A stretch of 64,000 bases of DNA from Amycolatopsis sp. NBC_00345 (GTDB lineage Bacteria; Actinomycetota; Actinomycetes; Mycobacteriales; Pseudonocardiaceae), in NCBI RefSeq assembly GCF_036116635.1, contig NZ_CP107995.1:2356001-2420000 (forward strand), given 5' to 3'. The translations under genes and the position numbers were made by a program. This document shows, one piece after another, positions 1 through 8,541 of the stretch. The notes beneath the pieces were generated by a model. It was not told the DNA's origin and made no database searches. It saw only the letters and a list, made by a program, of their open reading frames with translations. Every line of letters begins with the position of its first letter. Position 1 is the stretch's first letter.

Positions 1-2
1 GT

Positions 3-152
3 TACCTCATCGCGTGGCGGCTCGGTGGCGTCTTCGGCGGCGAACCCGCCGCTCTGATCGAGGCGGCCGACGCCGCGTACCGGTTCGACACCGAAAGCAG
101 CCCGGCCCACCGTGAGTGGCTGCGCTCGCGTGAAGAGCACGTGGCGCGGTAG
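3..152 (+). CDS. C-terminal end of an unidentified protein (cut by window edge)
   Basis: An open frame enters from the left edge and ends at the TAG at 150-152, giving about 49 residues that finish in a charged tail ending REEHVAR. Codon use is typical for the window. There is no recognisable motif in this tail and I do not assign a function. Confidence 0.45.
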   Translation, partial: YLIAWRLGGVFGGEPAALIEAADAAYRFDTESSPAHREWLRSREEHVAR

Positions 153-273
153 CGCCGCCCCTGGACACCCCGGCCGCGCCCATCTTGTTGCCGATGCCAC
201 GAAGCTGTTCACGCGGTGTCGGCGCCGCATCCCCGCGCGCGATGCCTGGCGGGGCGTCGGCGATGCTGTGCGT

Positions 274-1113
274 GTGGAGTACGTGTCCAGAGTGCCGCGA
301 CCGCCGCTGGACGGGCTGATCGACGACCTCTACTACCTGGAGGGTGCGCCGCCGTACGCCCGGCTGACGCTGCCGCCGATGCCCGCGGCGTTGCTCATCG
401 TCAACCTCGGGGCGCCGTTCCGCATCCGCGCCGGCACCGACATCGAGACGGCCGAGTACGCCGACGGCTGCGTGGTCACCACGCCCACCCGCGCGCTGGA
501 GTTCGGCTACCCGCTCCGGACCCGGTCCGTCGGCGTGCACTTCAAGCCGTGGGGGCCGGCGCCGTTCCTGCCGATGCCCGCGGCCGAGCTGTGTGACCGG
601 CCGGTGACGGTAGAGCAGGTTTGGGGCCGGCCCGCCATAACCGAGCTGCGAGACCGGCTGGGCACGGCGGACGGACCGCACGAGATGCTGACGCTGCTCG
701 AGGAGGAGCTGATGCGGCGGCTGTGCGAGACCGCCGGCCTGGGGCTGGTCCGCCACACGAGCAGCGTCATCGCTGCGACCAGCGGGGCGGTGGCGATCGG
801 CGACCTGAGCGTGGCAGCCGGTGTCAGCACCACTCATCTGGCACAGCGGTTCAAGGAGCTCATCGGCGTTACGCCGAAGCGGCTGGCCCGCACCCACCGC
901 TTCGCCGCCACCGTGTTCGCGATCAACCCCGCCGGACCGATCGACTGGGGTGCCCTCGCCGGTGGCGCGGGCTACTTCGACCAGGCCCACTTCGGCCACG
1001 AGTTCCGGGCGTTCACCGGGCTCACGCCGACCGAGTACGTCGAAGTCCGGCGGCGGTTCCTGCGCGAACATCCCGGCCACACACTGGACAGCTGGCCGCT
1101 GCCGGCCGATTGA
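274..1113 (+). CDS. AraC-family transcriptional regulator
   Basis: A 279-aa protein with an N-terminal effector-type domain that begins VEYVSRVPRPPL and a C-terminal double helix-turn-helix at about residues 170-260 (GVSTTHLAQRFKELIGVTPK, then GYFDQAHFGHEFRAFTGLTP). This is the AraC/XylS layout, with the second HTH carrying the usual FxxEFxxxTGxTPxxY pattern. GTG 274 is preferred because the family normally starts just before this block; GTG 268 is an alternative, and the longer frame back to 112 is out of character. It lies 65 bp upstream of a DHFR-like reductase gene on the same strand and may control it (inference). The ligand is unknown. Confidence 0.85.
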   Translation: MEYVSRVPRPPLDGLIDDLYYLEGAPPYARLTLPPMPAALLIVNLGAPFRIRAGTDIETAEYADGCVVTTPTRALEFGYPLRTRSVGVHFKPWGPAPFLPMPAAELCDRPVTVEQVWGRPAITELRDRLGTADGPHEMLTLLEEELMRRLCETAGLGLVRHTSSVIAATSGAVAIGDLSVAAGVSTTHLAQRFKELIGVTPKRLARTHRFAATVFAINPAGPIDWGALAGGAGYFDQAHFGHEFRAFTGLTPTEYVEVRRRFLREHPGHTLDSWPLPAD

Positions 1114-1178
1114 TTTCTTACAAGAGCGACAGCTCACGGCACGCTAACTTGGGGCACCCCCAAGCAAAGGAGAGCCCC

Positions 1179-1760
1179 GTGGGCAAGGTGGTCATGTACA
1201 GCTCGGTGTCCGTGGACGGCTTCGTCGCGGACGAGAATGACCAGCCCGGACCACTGTTCGACTGGTTGTCCAGCGGTGACGTCCCGTTGGACGAGAGCGG
1301 CGAGGTAAAGGTGTCGCAGACGTCCTACGACTACACCCGGCCGTACTGGGACCAGATCGGGGCGACCATCGTCGGCCGCCACGTCTTCGACCTGACGGAC
1401 GGCTGGGACGGGAAGCCTCCGGGCGGGATCGACCACGTGGTCGTCGTGACGCACCGGCCGGAGCCCGAGGGCTGGGACCCCGGGGCGCCGTTTCACTTCG
1501 TCGACGGCGTCGAGGCAGCCGTGGCCAAGGCGCAGGAGCTTGCGGGTGACCGCCTGGTCGAGGTCGCCGCCGGCGACGTCGGTGGCCAGGTGCTTGCCGC
1601 GGGCCTGGTCGACGAGGTGCGCATGGACGTCGTACCCGTCGTGTTCGGGTCCGGCAAGCGCTACTTCGGGCCGGTCGACGCGCAGCACCTGCTGGAGGAT
1701 CCTGACGTGGTGATTCAGGGCAACCGGGTGCTTCACCTGCGTTATCAGGTGCGCCGTTGA
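1179..1760 (+). CDS. DHFR/RibD C-terminal-domain family reductase
   Basis: A 193-aa protein starting at GTG 1179 behind the strong ribosome site AAAGGAGAG. It has the RibD_C/YyaP-type dihydrofolate-reductase fold: N-terminal VVMYSSVSVDGFVAD, a central GATIVGRHVFDLTDGW with the conserved GR, and C-terminal DEVRMDVVPVVFGSGKRYF. Members are NADPH-dependent reductases whose real substrates are mostly unknown. The gene follows the AraC-type regulator and could be its target. It ends with LRYQVRR as is usual for the family. Confidence 0.85.
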   Translation: MGKVVMYSSVSVDGFVADENDQPGPLFDWLSSGDVPLDESGEVKVSQTSYDYTRPYWDQIGATIVGRHVFDLTDGWDGKPPGGIDHVVVVTHRPEPEGWDPGAPFHFVDGVEAAVAKAQELAGDRLVEVAAGDVGGQVLAAGLVDEVRMDVVPVVFGSGKRYFGPVDAQHLLEDPDVVIQGNRVLHLRYQVRR

Positions 1761-1797
1761 CCGAGCTGCTCGGACCGGAGGCCGTTTCCCGGCCGGT

Positions 1798-1902
1798 GTG
1801 GACCCCGTGCACCGCTACTTCGCCGCGGCGAAGCGGCTGGAGTTCACCGGCGGCGGCGCGACCGAGCACTTGCTGGCACTCGGCACACTGCTCGCCCAGT
1901 GA
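1798..1902 (+). pseudogene. Short C-terminal gene remnant
   Basis: A 34-residue open frame (VDPVHRYFAAAKRLEFTGGG onward, ending LLAQ) without a ribosome site, squeezed between the DHFR-like gene and a strong hairpin. It reads like the tail of a longer enzyme that has lost its front part. The parent family is not recognised. Confidence 0.3.
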
Positions 1903-1905
1903 CCC

Positions 1906-1953
1906 GCTCGTGAGTGTTTATGACGGTTAGAACCGTCATAAACACTCACGAGC
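1906..1953. terminator. 23-bp perfect inverted repeat, terminator-like hairpin
   Basis: The two arms, 1906-1928 and 1931-1953, are exact reverse complements separated by AG. The stem includes GTGAGTGTTTATGACGGTT, so it is AT-richer than its surroundings. It lies between forward genes and a reverse-strand transposase relic, so it could end transcription from both sides. There is no U-tract. It could instead belong to a dispersed repeat family of this genus. Confidence 0.6.
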
Positions 1954-1964
1954 ATTTATGAGTC

Positions 1965-2583
1965 GGTCGGCGTGATGTGCCGCAGGCGGCGCGGGCCGGT
2001 GTCCGGGCGGGTGGGCGGCGGCTCGGCTGGTCAGCCTGGGGTGCAACCGATTCCACGCCTGCGCGGTCGCTGCCGGCGTAGAGGCGCGTGTCGGTGCTGG
2101 TCACCGCGTGTTCGGCACCCCAGGTTGCGGGGTCACCGAACACGAACTCGCCGCCGTGCTCGGGTGGCCGACCGTTGGTGCCGGGCACTCGGGGCGGGGC
2201 CCGGCGCGTCGTGGCCCGCGTCGAGGACCACCAGGATCTCCGGGTCATCTTCTCGCCACTGGCCCGCGGCAATGAGCCGCTCGACGACGTCACGAATCTG
2301 CCCGGTGGTCACTGCGGCGACATCAGCGCCGGGCCGCAGTCACGGGGAGACGTCCACCGCCGGCACCAGCCGCCCGTCGGCGGCTCGGGGCAGCGGAAGC
2401 CCGGACAGCGCGGTCCGCAGCCGATCGAATTCGATCCGGCCGTTGTTGATCGCGTCGTCCAGACCGCCGTGGCCACGGCGATGCTCCGGTGCCAGGGACA
2501 AGCCGACCAACGACCGGACCGGACCGTCGGTGCGCAGCACCGCGTCCGCCGGCTCGAACAAACCATCCGCCCGGCTACTCGCA
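1965..2583 (-). pseudogene. Decayed transposase-like gene (NF041680-type)
   Basis: Pieces of one protein can be followed on the reverse strand in different frames: LFEPADAVLRTDGPVRSLVG and PEHRRGHGGLDDAINNGRIE (about 2400-2575), WLRPGADVAAVTTGQIRDVV with PEILVVLDAGHDAP (2210-2340), HGGEFVFGDPATWGAEHAVT (2090-2160), and ATAQAWNRLHPRLTSRAA (about 2010-2065). From memory this order matches the actinobacterial NF041680 family of putative IS701-like transposases. Internal deletions and frameshifts remove the catalytic middle. It abuts the stop codon of the adjacent TetR gene, which fits an insertion there. No terminal repeats could be defined. Confidence 0.65.
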
Positions 2584-2591
2584 CGACAGGG

Positions 2592-3224
2592 TCAGGGTTC
2601 GGTCGCATGGGAGCGCAGTAAACGCAGCGCGGTGTCCAGTGCTCGGGCTAGTTTCTCGACTGATCGGGCTGCCTGCATGAGGACGAAACCTCCTTGCACG
2701 ACAGACAGAATGTCGATCGCGAGCGCCGATACATCGGTGGCCGGCGCCAGGGTGCCGTTGCGGCGCATGGTTTCGAGCCCGCGTTCGAAGGCGCCGGCCC
2801 AGGCGTCGAATCCGGCCTGGATCAGCTGGGCGGCGACCGGGTCGCTCTCCGTCATTTGAGCGGTGAGCGAGCCTAGCGGGCACCCGCCGGCCGCGCCCCG
2901 AGCGGAGTGCACCTCGAGCAGGCGGTCGCGCCATTGCCGCCAGGACTCCCAGGAGTCCATTGCGTCGAGTTCGGGACGCTGGTCGTCCAGTGCTTGCTTC
3001 GCCTGCCGTTCCACCACGGCGTGCAGCACCTCGGCCCGGCCGCCGGGGAAGTAGTGGAAAATCTGCCCGTGGCTGCTCGAACTCGCCTTCCGGACGTCGT
3101 TGATCCCGACTGACGCCAGCCCTCGCTGATAGAGCAGCCCCGCGGCCGCGTCGATGATGCGGGACCGGGTCGCGGCTCCCTTCGCCGTCCATCCCTCTGC
3201 CACGGACAGCCTCCGTTCTTCCAC
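2592..3224 (-). CDS. TetR-family regulator
   Basis: A 210-aa protein with an N-terminal TetR helix-turn-helix (about residues 17-62: TRSRIIDAAAGLLYQRGLAS, then SSSSHGQIFHYFPGGRAEVL) and a C-terminal domain containing GGCPLGSL, typical of the YxaF/LmrA-like subgroup. The start is a GTG at 3224; an in-frame GTG near 3203 is an alternative. It is divergent from an amidohydrolase gene 96 bp away, the usual arrangement for a repressor and its target. Nothing in the ligand pocket identifies the inducer. The stop codon lies next to a decayed transposase. Confidence 0.85.
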   Translation of the reverse strand: MEERRLSVAEGWTAKGAATRSRIIDAAAGLLYQRGLASVGINDVRKASSSSHGQIFHYFPGGRAEVLHAVVERQAKQALDDQRPELDAMDSWESWRQWRDRLLEVHSARGAAGGCPLGSLTAQMTESDPVAAQLIQAGFDAWAGAFERGLETMRRNGTLAPATDVSALAIDILSVVQGGFVLMQAARSVEKLARALDTALRLLRSHATEP

Positions 3225-3320
3225 CGCTGCACCTTACCCAGATTCTGGTGTTGCCTCTCCAGAATATCCGAGGTAACTTTTTTGGAGAGATCGACCCAAA
3301 AACTTGTGGAGGAGCGTCCG

Positions 3321-4286
3321 GTGCCCACGATCGATGTCCACACTCACTTCCTGCCCGAGCCGTATGTTCAGGCACTGATCAGGCACGGCGTCAACTGGAC
3401 CGGCGGAGTCGACATGACCGCCTGGACCCCGGACGGCCATCTGCGGTTCATGGACGACTGGGGGATCGACGTAGGGGTGCTCTCCTGCCTGGCCGAAGGC
3501 GGGGTCTACTTCGGTGACCAGCGGGAAGCCGGCGAGCTGGCGAGGAATGTCAACGACATCGGCGCTGACGTGGTCCGGCGGCACCCACAGCGGTTCGGCG
3601 TCTTCGGCGCGCTCCCCTTACCGGGCGTGGACGCCGCCCTGGCCGAAATCGACCACGTCTACGACGACCTCGGCCTGGACGGGGTGTACTTGGTGTCCCA
3701 GGTGGACGGCACCTACGTGGGGGATCCGGCGTGGGAGCCGGTGTACGCCGCACTCGACAAGCGGGGAGCCACCGTCCTGCTGCACCCAGTGGAACCGAAG
3801 GAGAACCCGGATCTGCCCTGGCAGCACTGGATCGGGGAATACGTGTTCGACACCACGCGGGTCTTCATGACCCTCGTGTTCAACGGAGTGCTGGACCGCT
3901 ACCCGAACATCACCTGGATCCTTTCGCACGGCGGTGGCGCGGTTCCCTACCTAGGCCACCGGATCGCCGCGGCGCCCCGGGTCGTCGCGGCATACCGCGA
4001 ACTGGTGCGGCGGCCGATTTCGGAGTACCTGCGCTCGGTCTATTACGACGTGGCGGTCGCCGACTCTTCCGTCCAGGTCAACACCATGGTCGACGCCATC
4101 GGCACGGACCGGATGCTCTTCGGCACCGACTGGCCCTACGCCGACGGACTGTTCGATCCGAAGCGCACGGGTGAACACGACCTGACCCGCCTGCTCGGCC
4201 CCAACCACATTTCTCAGGTCGCGGGAACCAACGCGCTCCGCCTCCTCCCTCGCCTCGCCGAACGCTGGGACGACGGCGCACACTGA
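3321..4286 (+). CDS. Amidohydrolase_2-family hydrolase or decarboxylase
   Basis: A 321-aa TIM-barrel metal enzyme of the ACMSD/gamma-resorcylate decarboxylase type. Metal ligands are visible in order: H7 and H9 (DVHTHF), H155 (LLHPVEP), H203 (LSHGGG) and D270 (FGTDWPY). GTG 3321 is chosen because GGAGGA lies 8 nt upstream and the conserved DVHTH begins right after it; the longer frame from 3282 lacks this support. Members decarboxylate or hydrolyse aromatic acids and semialdehydes. The divergent TetR gene probably controls it. A distant relative is at 63371. Confidence 0.85.
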   Translation: MPTIDVHTHFLPEPYVQALIRHGVNWTGGVDMTAWTPDGHLRFMDDWGIDVGVLSCLAEGGVYFGDQREAGELARNVNDIGADVVRRHPQRFGVFGALPLPGVDAALAEIDHVYDDLGLDGVYLVSQVDGTYVGDPAWEPVYAALDKRGATVLLHPVEPKENPDLPWQHWIGEYVFDTTRVFMTLVFNGVLDRYPNITWILSHGGGAVPYLGHRIAAAPRVVAAYRELVRRPISEYLRSVYYDVAVADSSVQVNTMVDAIGTDRMLFGTDWPYADGLFDPKRTGEHDLTRLLGPNHISQVAGTNALRLLPRLAERWDDGAH

Positions 4287-4599
4287 CCGCCACCACGACC
4301 GCCCGGAGCACGAGACGAGCCACGGCAACGGTTTGACGTCGGACGCATCCTCGCCACCGGGCAGGCATACACCCGACCAGCCCACCGCAAAAGGCACCAA
4401 CCACGCCGGACTACTTGAACGCCAAGCTGAGCGCCTGTGCCTGAACCCGGTTCCTGCTGCGCTGTAACGGTTTTGCCGGCCGGGGCAGGTTCGGGCTGGT
4501 TGCGGACGTGGGTGCGTTCCACGGTGGCTGGATGGAGGCCGGGATGCTCGACGAGTTGCTGACGTCGGCCCGAGGCTTCCGGTGCAGCCCGTGGCCAAC

Positions 4600-4965
4600 C
4601 GGCGCCGCGCCGGTTGGCCACCGCCGTCACCGTGAGGAAAAGCCGAGCACGCCGACCCGACCAGGTCGGCCGCCCCGGTGCCGCCGGCGAACCGGATCGC
4701 GGCCAGGACCTGCGGGGGTGAACTGCCGCAGGTACCCGTCGGAGCCGTCCGGCGCGGCGAGGTGCCCGTGGTCGCGTGGCAGCCTCGGTTTCGCCGTGGG
4801 GGCCGGGGGGAGGAACCGGCCGGGATCGAACGCTGAGCGCGTTTCCGGACGTCGTACGCCTCGTCCGGCGGCGGATGTCCCGCATCGCGCACTCGTAGAC
4901 GTCGAAGTAATGCCGCTGTGCTTCGGGATTCTTGAACCTGCCGATGCCCTTCCTCACGGGGACGC
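4600..4965 (-). pseudogene. Possible alpha/beta-hydrolase relic in a 770-bp gene-poor stretch
   Basis: Between 4287 and 5054 no intact gene is convincing. On the reverse strand GRFKNPEAQRHYFDVYECAM (about 4895-4950) followed, one frame over, by RDAGHPPPDEAYDVR resembles the N-terminus of alpha/beta-hydrolase proteins that begin RFKxPEAxxxYxxxYDxAM. The frame then changes repeatedly. Forward frames through here have no family resemblance. I read this as a mutated fragment, with limited confidence. Confidence 0.35.
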
Positions 4966-5054
4966 TACTTCGCGAGGCCCCCGCCGGGATGACCGGGATG
5001 CCGGCCCGGAATTCGACCAGCGCTGACAGTTCGGGCTGAGCCCGCACGCCGGCG

Positions 5055-5600
5055 TCAGTCGGTGTGGCCGCGCAGGCAGTCGATCACGGTGTCGAGGGAT
5101 GCTTCGAGCGCGACGGTGTCACGGCGGGCCTGGGTGAGCACAAGGCCGCCCTGGACGGCCGCGAGCAGGGCGAGGGCGAAGCGTTCGGGATCGACCCGGG
5201 TGGGCAGCTCGCCGCGGTCCCGCATCGCGCGCAGGCCGTCGCGCAGGGCCTGCTCCCATCGGGTGAAGCCGGCCAGCAGGTCGGCTCGCGTCTCCGGGGT
5301 GGACCGGGCCAGCTCGCTGGTCAGGCTGCCCATCGGGCAACCCTGCTGGTTGCGCCCGTCCCGGTGGATGCTCACGATGACGTCGCGCCACGCCTCCAGC
5401 GCCTCGATGCTGTCGAGGTTGGCGAGCAGCGGCTTCTGCACTCCGAGCACGTTTTCGCACTGGTAGTCGATGACCGCCCGGACGAGGCCGTCCTTGTCGC
5501 CGAAGTAGTAGTAGATCTGCGAAGCGCTCACGGTGGCGGCGGCCTGCACCTCTTCGATGCTCGTGCCCGCGACCCCGTGCTGGTACATCAGGGCGGCGGC
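5055..5600 (-). pseudogene. TetR-family regulator lacking its N-terminal end
   Basis: The reverse frame reads AALMYQHGVAGTSIEEVQAA, then ATVSASQIYYYFGDKDGLVR, and a C-terminal domain with QQGCPMGSL, a clear TetR regulator of the same subgroup as the gene at 2592. Family members need about 10-15 more residues before the first helix; here the frame instead runs into sequence belonging to an SDR gene on the other strand, meeting it near 5600. The promoter and start are missing. ATG 5588 could give a shortened protein without part of helix 1, unlikely to bind DNA normally. Confidence 0.7.
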
Positions 5601-5603
5601 TAA

Positions 5604-5747
5604 AAGCTCAAGCGCGACGTCCTGTTCCCGCACCGCCTGGGCACCGCCGACGAGTTCGCCACGCTGGCCCTCGAACTGCTCGGCAACAGCTACCTCAACG
5701 GCGAGGTCATCCGCATCGACGGCGGCGCCCGCCTGCAGCCGAAATGA
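5604..5747 (+). pseudogene. C-terminal remnant of a short-chain dehydrogenase
   Basis: This forward frame begins just after an in-frame TAA and reads KLKRDVLFPHRLGTADEFAT, then ELLGNSYLNGEVIRIDGGAR, ending LQPK. This is the classical SDR C-terminal block, with FPxRLGxPxEFAxL and the NGEVIRxDGG signature. The nucleotide-binding and catalytic parts are absent. An enoyl-CoA hydratase gene follows after 25 bp, so the pair probably once formed a beta-oxidation-like operon controlled by the truncated TetR gene on the other side. Confidence 0.75.
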
Positions 5748-5772
5748 CCACCCCGGACCACGGAGGCCGCTC

Positions 5773-6570
5773 ATGCCCCAGGTACTGACCGAACAGGACG
5801 GGCACGTCCTCACCGTCACCCTCAACCGCCCCGCCCGGCGCAACTCGCTGACCACGTCCGGCCTGTCCCGGCTGGCCGACGTCTGGCAGGAGGCCGCGCT
5901 CGACACCAGCGTCCGGGCGGTCGTCCTGACCGGGGCGGAGGGCTCGTTCTGCACCGGAATGGACCTGCGCGGCCTGGCCGGGGACACCGGCGACGAGGAC
6001 GGCGCCGCGGCGGCCGACCGGGCGAAGACCGACCCGGGGTTCGCCTACCGCGGCCTGCTCAAGACCGACCGGCCGACCAAGCCGGTCATCGCCGCCGTCG
6101 AGGGCCACGCGATCGCCGGCGGCCTGGAACTGCTGCTCGGCACGGACATCCGGGTCGCGGGCGAAGGCGCCCGGTTCGGGCTGTCCGAGGCACGCTGGGC
6201 GCTCTACCCGGCGGGCGGCGGCGTGGTCCGGCTCTCCCGCCAGATCCCGTACCCGGTCGCGGCCGACCTCATGCTCACCGGCCGGCACATCGGCGCGGCC
6301 GAGGCCAGGCAGCTGGGCCTGATCGGCCATCTGGTCCCGGACGGGATGGCGCTGGAGACCGCGCGGGGGATCGCCGCCTCGGTCGCGGCGAACGGCCCGC
6401 TCGCGGTCGAGGCGATCGTGCGCACCCTGCGCCACACCGCGGCGATGTCCGAAGAGGACGCTTTCGCCTTCGAACAGCCGGACGTCGCCAGGATCTTCGC
6501 CTCGGACGACGCGAAGGAGGGGCCCCGGGCCTTTGCCGAAAAGCGGCCCGCGGTCTTTCACGGCCGGTGA
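5773..6570 (+). CDS. Enoyl-CoA hydratase/isomerase (crotonase family)
   Basis: A 265-aa crotonase-fold protein. The first oxyanion-hole segment is GAEGSFCTGMDLRGLAG and the second is AVEGHAIAGGLELLLGTDIR. The region after it (FGLSEARWALYPAGGGVVRL) corresponds to the catalytic-Glu loop of hydratases. ATG 5773 has GGAGG 8 nt upstream. It would act on acyl-CoA thioesters in fatty-acid or related catabolism. Its former partner SDR gene is reduced to a fragment immediately upstream, so the gene may now be expressed by read-through only (inference). Confidence 0.88.
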   Translation: MPQVLTEQDGHVLTVTLNRPARRNSLTTSGLSRLADVWQEAALDTSVRAVVLTGAEGSFCTGMDLRGLAGDTGDEDGAAAADRAKTDPGFAYRGLLKTDRPTKPVIAAVEGHAIAGGLELLLGTDIRVAGEGARFGLSEARWALYPAGGGVVRLSRQIPYPVAADLMLTGRHIGAAEARQLGLIGHLVPDGMALETARGIAASVAANGPLAVEAIVRTLRHTAAMSEEDAFAFEQPDVARIFASDDAKEGPRAFAEKRPAVFHGR

Positions 6571-6598
6571 ACCGATCGGCGCCTGGCAGAATGGAAGG

Positions 6599-7009
6599 AT
6601 GACGACTACGGCGAAGCAGGCGCGCCAGATCGAGCCCGGCACGTACGAGGCGTATATGCACGACTGCCCCGCGGTGGCGTTGCTCTCGACGATCAGCAAC
6701 CGCTGGGTCAGCCTGGCGATGTGCACCCTCGGGCAGTTCGGCGAGCCGATGCGCTACAACCACCTCAGCCGGGAGATCCCGGGCGTCAGCCAGAAGATGC
6801 TCACCCAGACCCTGCGCCTGCTCGAACGCGAAGGCATGGTGAAACGCACAGCCACGCCGACGGTGCCGGCGCGGGTCGACTACGAGCTGACCAAGCTCGG
6901 GCAAGGGCTGTACGGCCTGCTTTCCCAGGTGCGGGACTGGGCGGTGGAGAAAGTCGGCGAGGTCGGCGAGGCGCGGGCCGAGTACGACGCCCGGAAGACC
7001 GGCCGGTAG
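6599..7009 (+). CDS. HxlR-family winged-helix regulator
   Basis: A 136-aa protein with the HxlR layout: a conserved Cys early in the domain (HDCPAVALLSTISNRW), then LGQFGEPMRYNHLSREIPGV and SQKMLTQTLRLLEREGMVKR as the recognition helix region, followed by the wing VPARVDYELTKLG. Start ATG 6599 is preceded by GGAAGG with very short spacing. A quinone-oxidoreductase gene starts 100 bp downstream on the same strand. HxlR regulators next to such oxidoreductases often sense electrophiles or oxidants through the Cys (family knowledge). Confidence 0.88.
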   Translation: MTTTAKQARQIEPGTYEAYMHDCPAVALLSTISNRWVSLAMCTLGQFGEPMRYNHLSREIPGVSQKMLTQTLRLLEREGMVKRTATPTVPARVDYELTKLGQGLYGLLSQVRDWAVEKVGEVGEARAEYDARKTGR

Positions 7010-7109
7010 CGGCAACGCACTTTTAAGTGCCTCCTTACGGATCGATCCTTGCTTGCCTAGAGTTCGCGGTGGGCACAGCGTTCGAATAGGTAAAGGAAAG
7101 CACGGAATC

Positions 7110-8033
7110 ATGCGCGCAGCGGTCGTGAGAAAAGCCGGTGGACCCGATTCGGTCGAGGTCCTGGACGTCCCGATCCCGGAGCCGGGCCCGCTGGAGGTGC
7201 GGGTCAAGGTCGCGGCCGCCGCGCTCAACCCCGCGGACGCCGGGGTGTGGAGCGGATTGTTCAAGCCTTCGCCGGACGTCGAATACACCGGTATCGGCCT
7301 GGACGCGGCCGGCACGGTCGACGCGGTCGGCACGGGGGTCTCGCTGGCGGTCGGCACCCCGGTGATCGTGTTCGACGACCCCGTGCTGCGCCCGACGAAG
7401 GCCCAGGCCGAATACCTGGTGACCGACCTCAATTCGCTCGCCCTCGCCCCGGCGGGGATGGACCTGACGCTCGCGTCGACGATCCCGCTCAACGCGTCGA
7501 CCGCCTCGCTGGCCCTGGAGAATTTCCCGCTGCGCCCCCGGGAGACCTTGCTCGTCACGGGCGCGGCCGGGGCCGTCGGCGGCTACGCGGTCGAGCTGGC
7601 CCGGACGCGCGGGGTTCGGATCGTCGCGCAGGGGCGGCCGGAGGACGAGGAGTTCCTGCGCGCCCTCGGCATCAGCTGGTTCGTGTCGCGCGAGGAGGAC
7701 CTCGGCGCGGCGGTGCGGCGGTTCCTGCCGGAGGGCGTGGACGGGGTCTTCGACGCGGCCGCGCTGGGCGCCCCCGCGCTGGCGGCGGTCCGGGACGGCG
7801 GCATCTTCGTGAGCGTGCGCAGCGACGTGGTGCCGGAGCGCCGGCGCGGTGTGACGGTGCGGCTCACCATGGCCGGCGCCGAGGGGACCCGGCTCGCGTA
7901 TCTCGCGGCACTCGCCGAGGTCGGCCTGCTGACGCCGCGGGTCGCCCAGGTCTATCCGCTGGCGCAGGCCGCGGAAGCCCACGCGCGGATGGCCGAGGGC
8001 GGGCAGCGCGGGCGGATCGTGCTCGTCCCGTGA
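7110..8033 (+). CDS. NADPH:quinone oxidoreductase-like MDR protein
   Basis: A 307-aa zinc-independent medium-chain dehydrogenase. It has the N-terminal GroES-like domain (MRAAVVRKAGGPDSVEVLDV), the nucleotide site VTGAAGAVGGYAVELA at about residues 150-165, and a C-terminal segment ending HARMAEGGQRGRIVLVP typical of QOR proteins. No structural-zinc Cys cluster is present. AAAGGAAAG precedes ATG 7110. The stop overlaps the start of the next gene (GTGA), so the two are translationally coupled. Confidence 0.88.
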   Translation: MRAAVVRKAGGPDSVEVLDVPIPEPGPLEVRVKVAAAALNPADAGVWSGLFKPSPDVEYTGIGLDAAGTVDAVGTGVSLAVGTPVIVFDDPVLRPTKAQAEYLVTDLNSLALAPAGMDLTLASTIPLNASTASLALENFPLRPRETLLVTGAAGAVGGYAVELARTRGVRIVAQGRPEDEEFLRALGISWFVSREEDLGAAVRRFLPEGVDGVFDAAALGAPALAAVRDGGIFVSVRSDVVPERRRGVTVRLTMAGAEGTRLAYLAALAEVGLLTPRVAQVYPLAQAAEAHARMAEGGQRGRIVLVP

Positions 8034-8482
8034 ACGCCGGGAAACCGGCCGCGGTCGTCACCGCGGTGACCCGGATCCCCGCCCCGGTGCGGGACGTGTG
8101 GCGCGTGCTCGTGGCGTTCGACCAGTACACGCAGTGGCACCCGGTGCTGGCCCTGGACGCGAAGCCCGGCCAGGCCGTGGCCGGGGCGGAACTCCCGGCC
8201 CGTGTCTCGGACGGCACCGCGGAGCAATCCGTCACGATGCGGATCGTCGAGGTGGCGGCGCCCGCCCGGCTGGTCTGGGAGGGCGGCTCGCTCGACACGG
8301 TCCTCGGCCGGCACTCGTTCGTGCTCACCGCTGAGCCGGACGGGACCACGGAGTTCACCGACTCCGAGGAGTTCTTCGGCGCCGGCGCGGCCGGAATCCG
8401 GCCGGAAGCCGGCCGCCTCCGGGCCGAGTACGCCCGATACGGCGCGGCCCTGCGGGCCCGCGTGGAGGAACTGTCCGGCTGA
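8030..8482 (+). CDS. SRPBCC (START/Bet v1-like) domain protein
   Basis: A 150-aa single-domain protein. TAVTRIPAPVRDVWRVLVAF begins a typical polyketide-cyclase/START-like fold, followed by WHPVLALDAKPGQAVAGAEL and the late-strand segment GTTEFTDSEEFFG. Such proteins bind hydrophobic ligands in a deep pocket and some have cyclase or chaperone roles. GTG 8030 overlaps the oxidoreductase stop, implying co-translation. A ligand cannot be predicted. Confidence 0.8.
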   Translation: MNAGKPAAVVTAVTRIPAPVRDVWRVLVAFDQYTQWHPVLALDAKPGQAVAGAELPARVSDGTAEQSVTMRIVEVAAPARLVWEGGSLDTVLGRHSFVLTAEPDGTTEFTDSEEFFGAGAAGIRPEAGRLRAEYARYGAALRARVEELSG

Positions 8483-8541
8483 GGAAGAACCCCCGGCGGC
8501 CGAGCCGGTCACCGTGCCGAGCCGGGCCACCGGGCCCCGGG

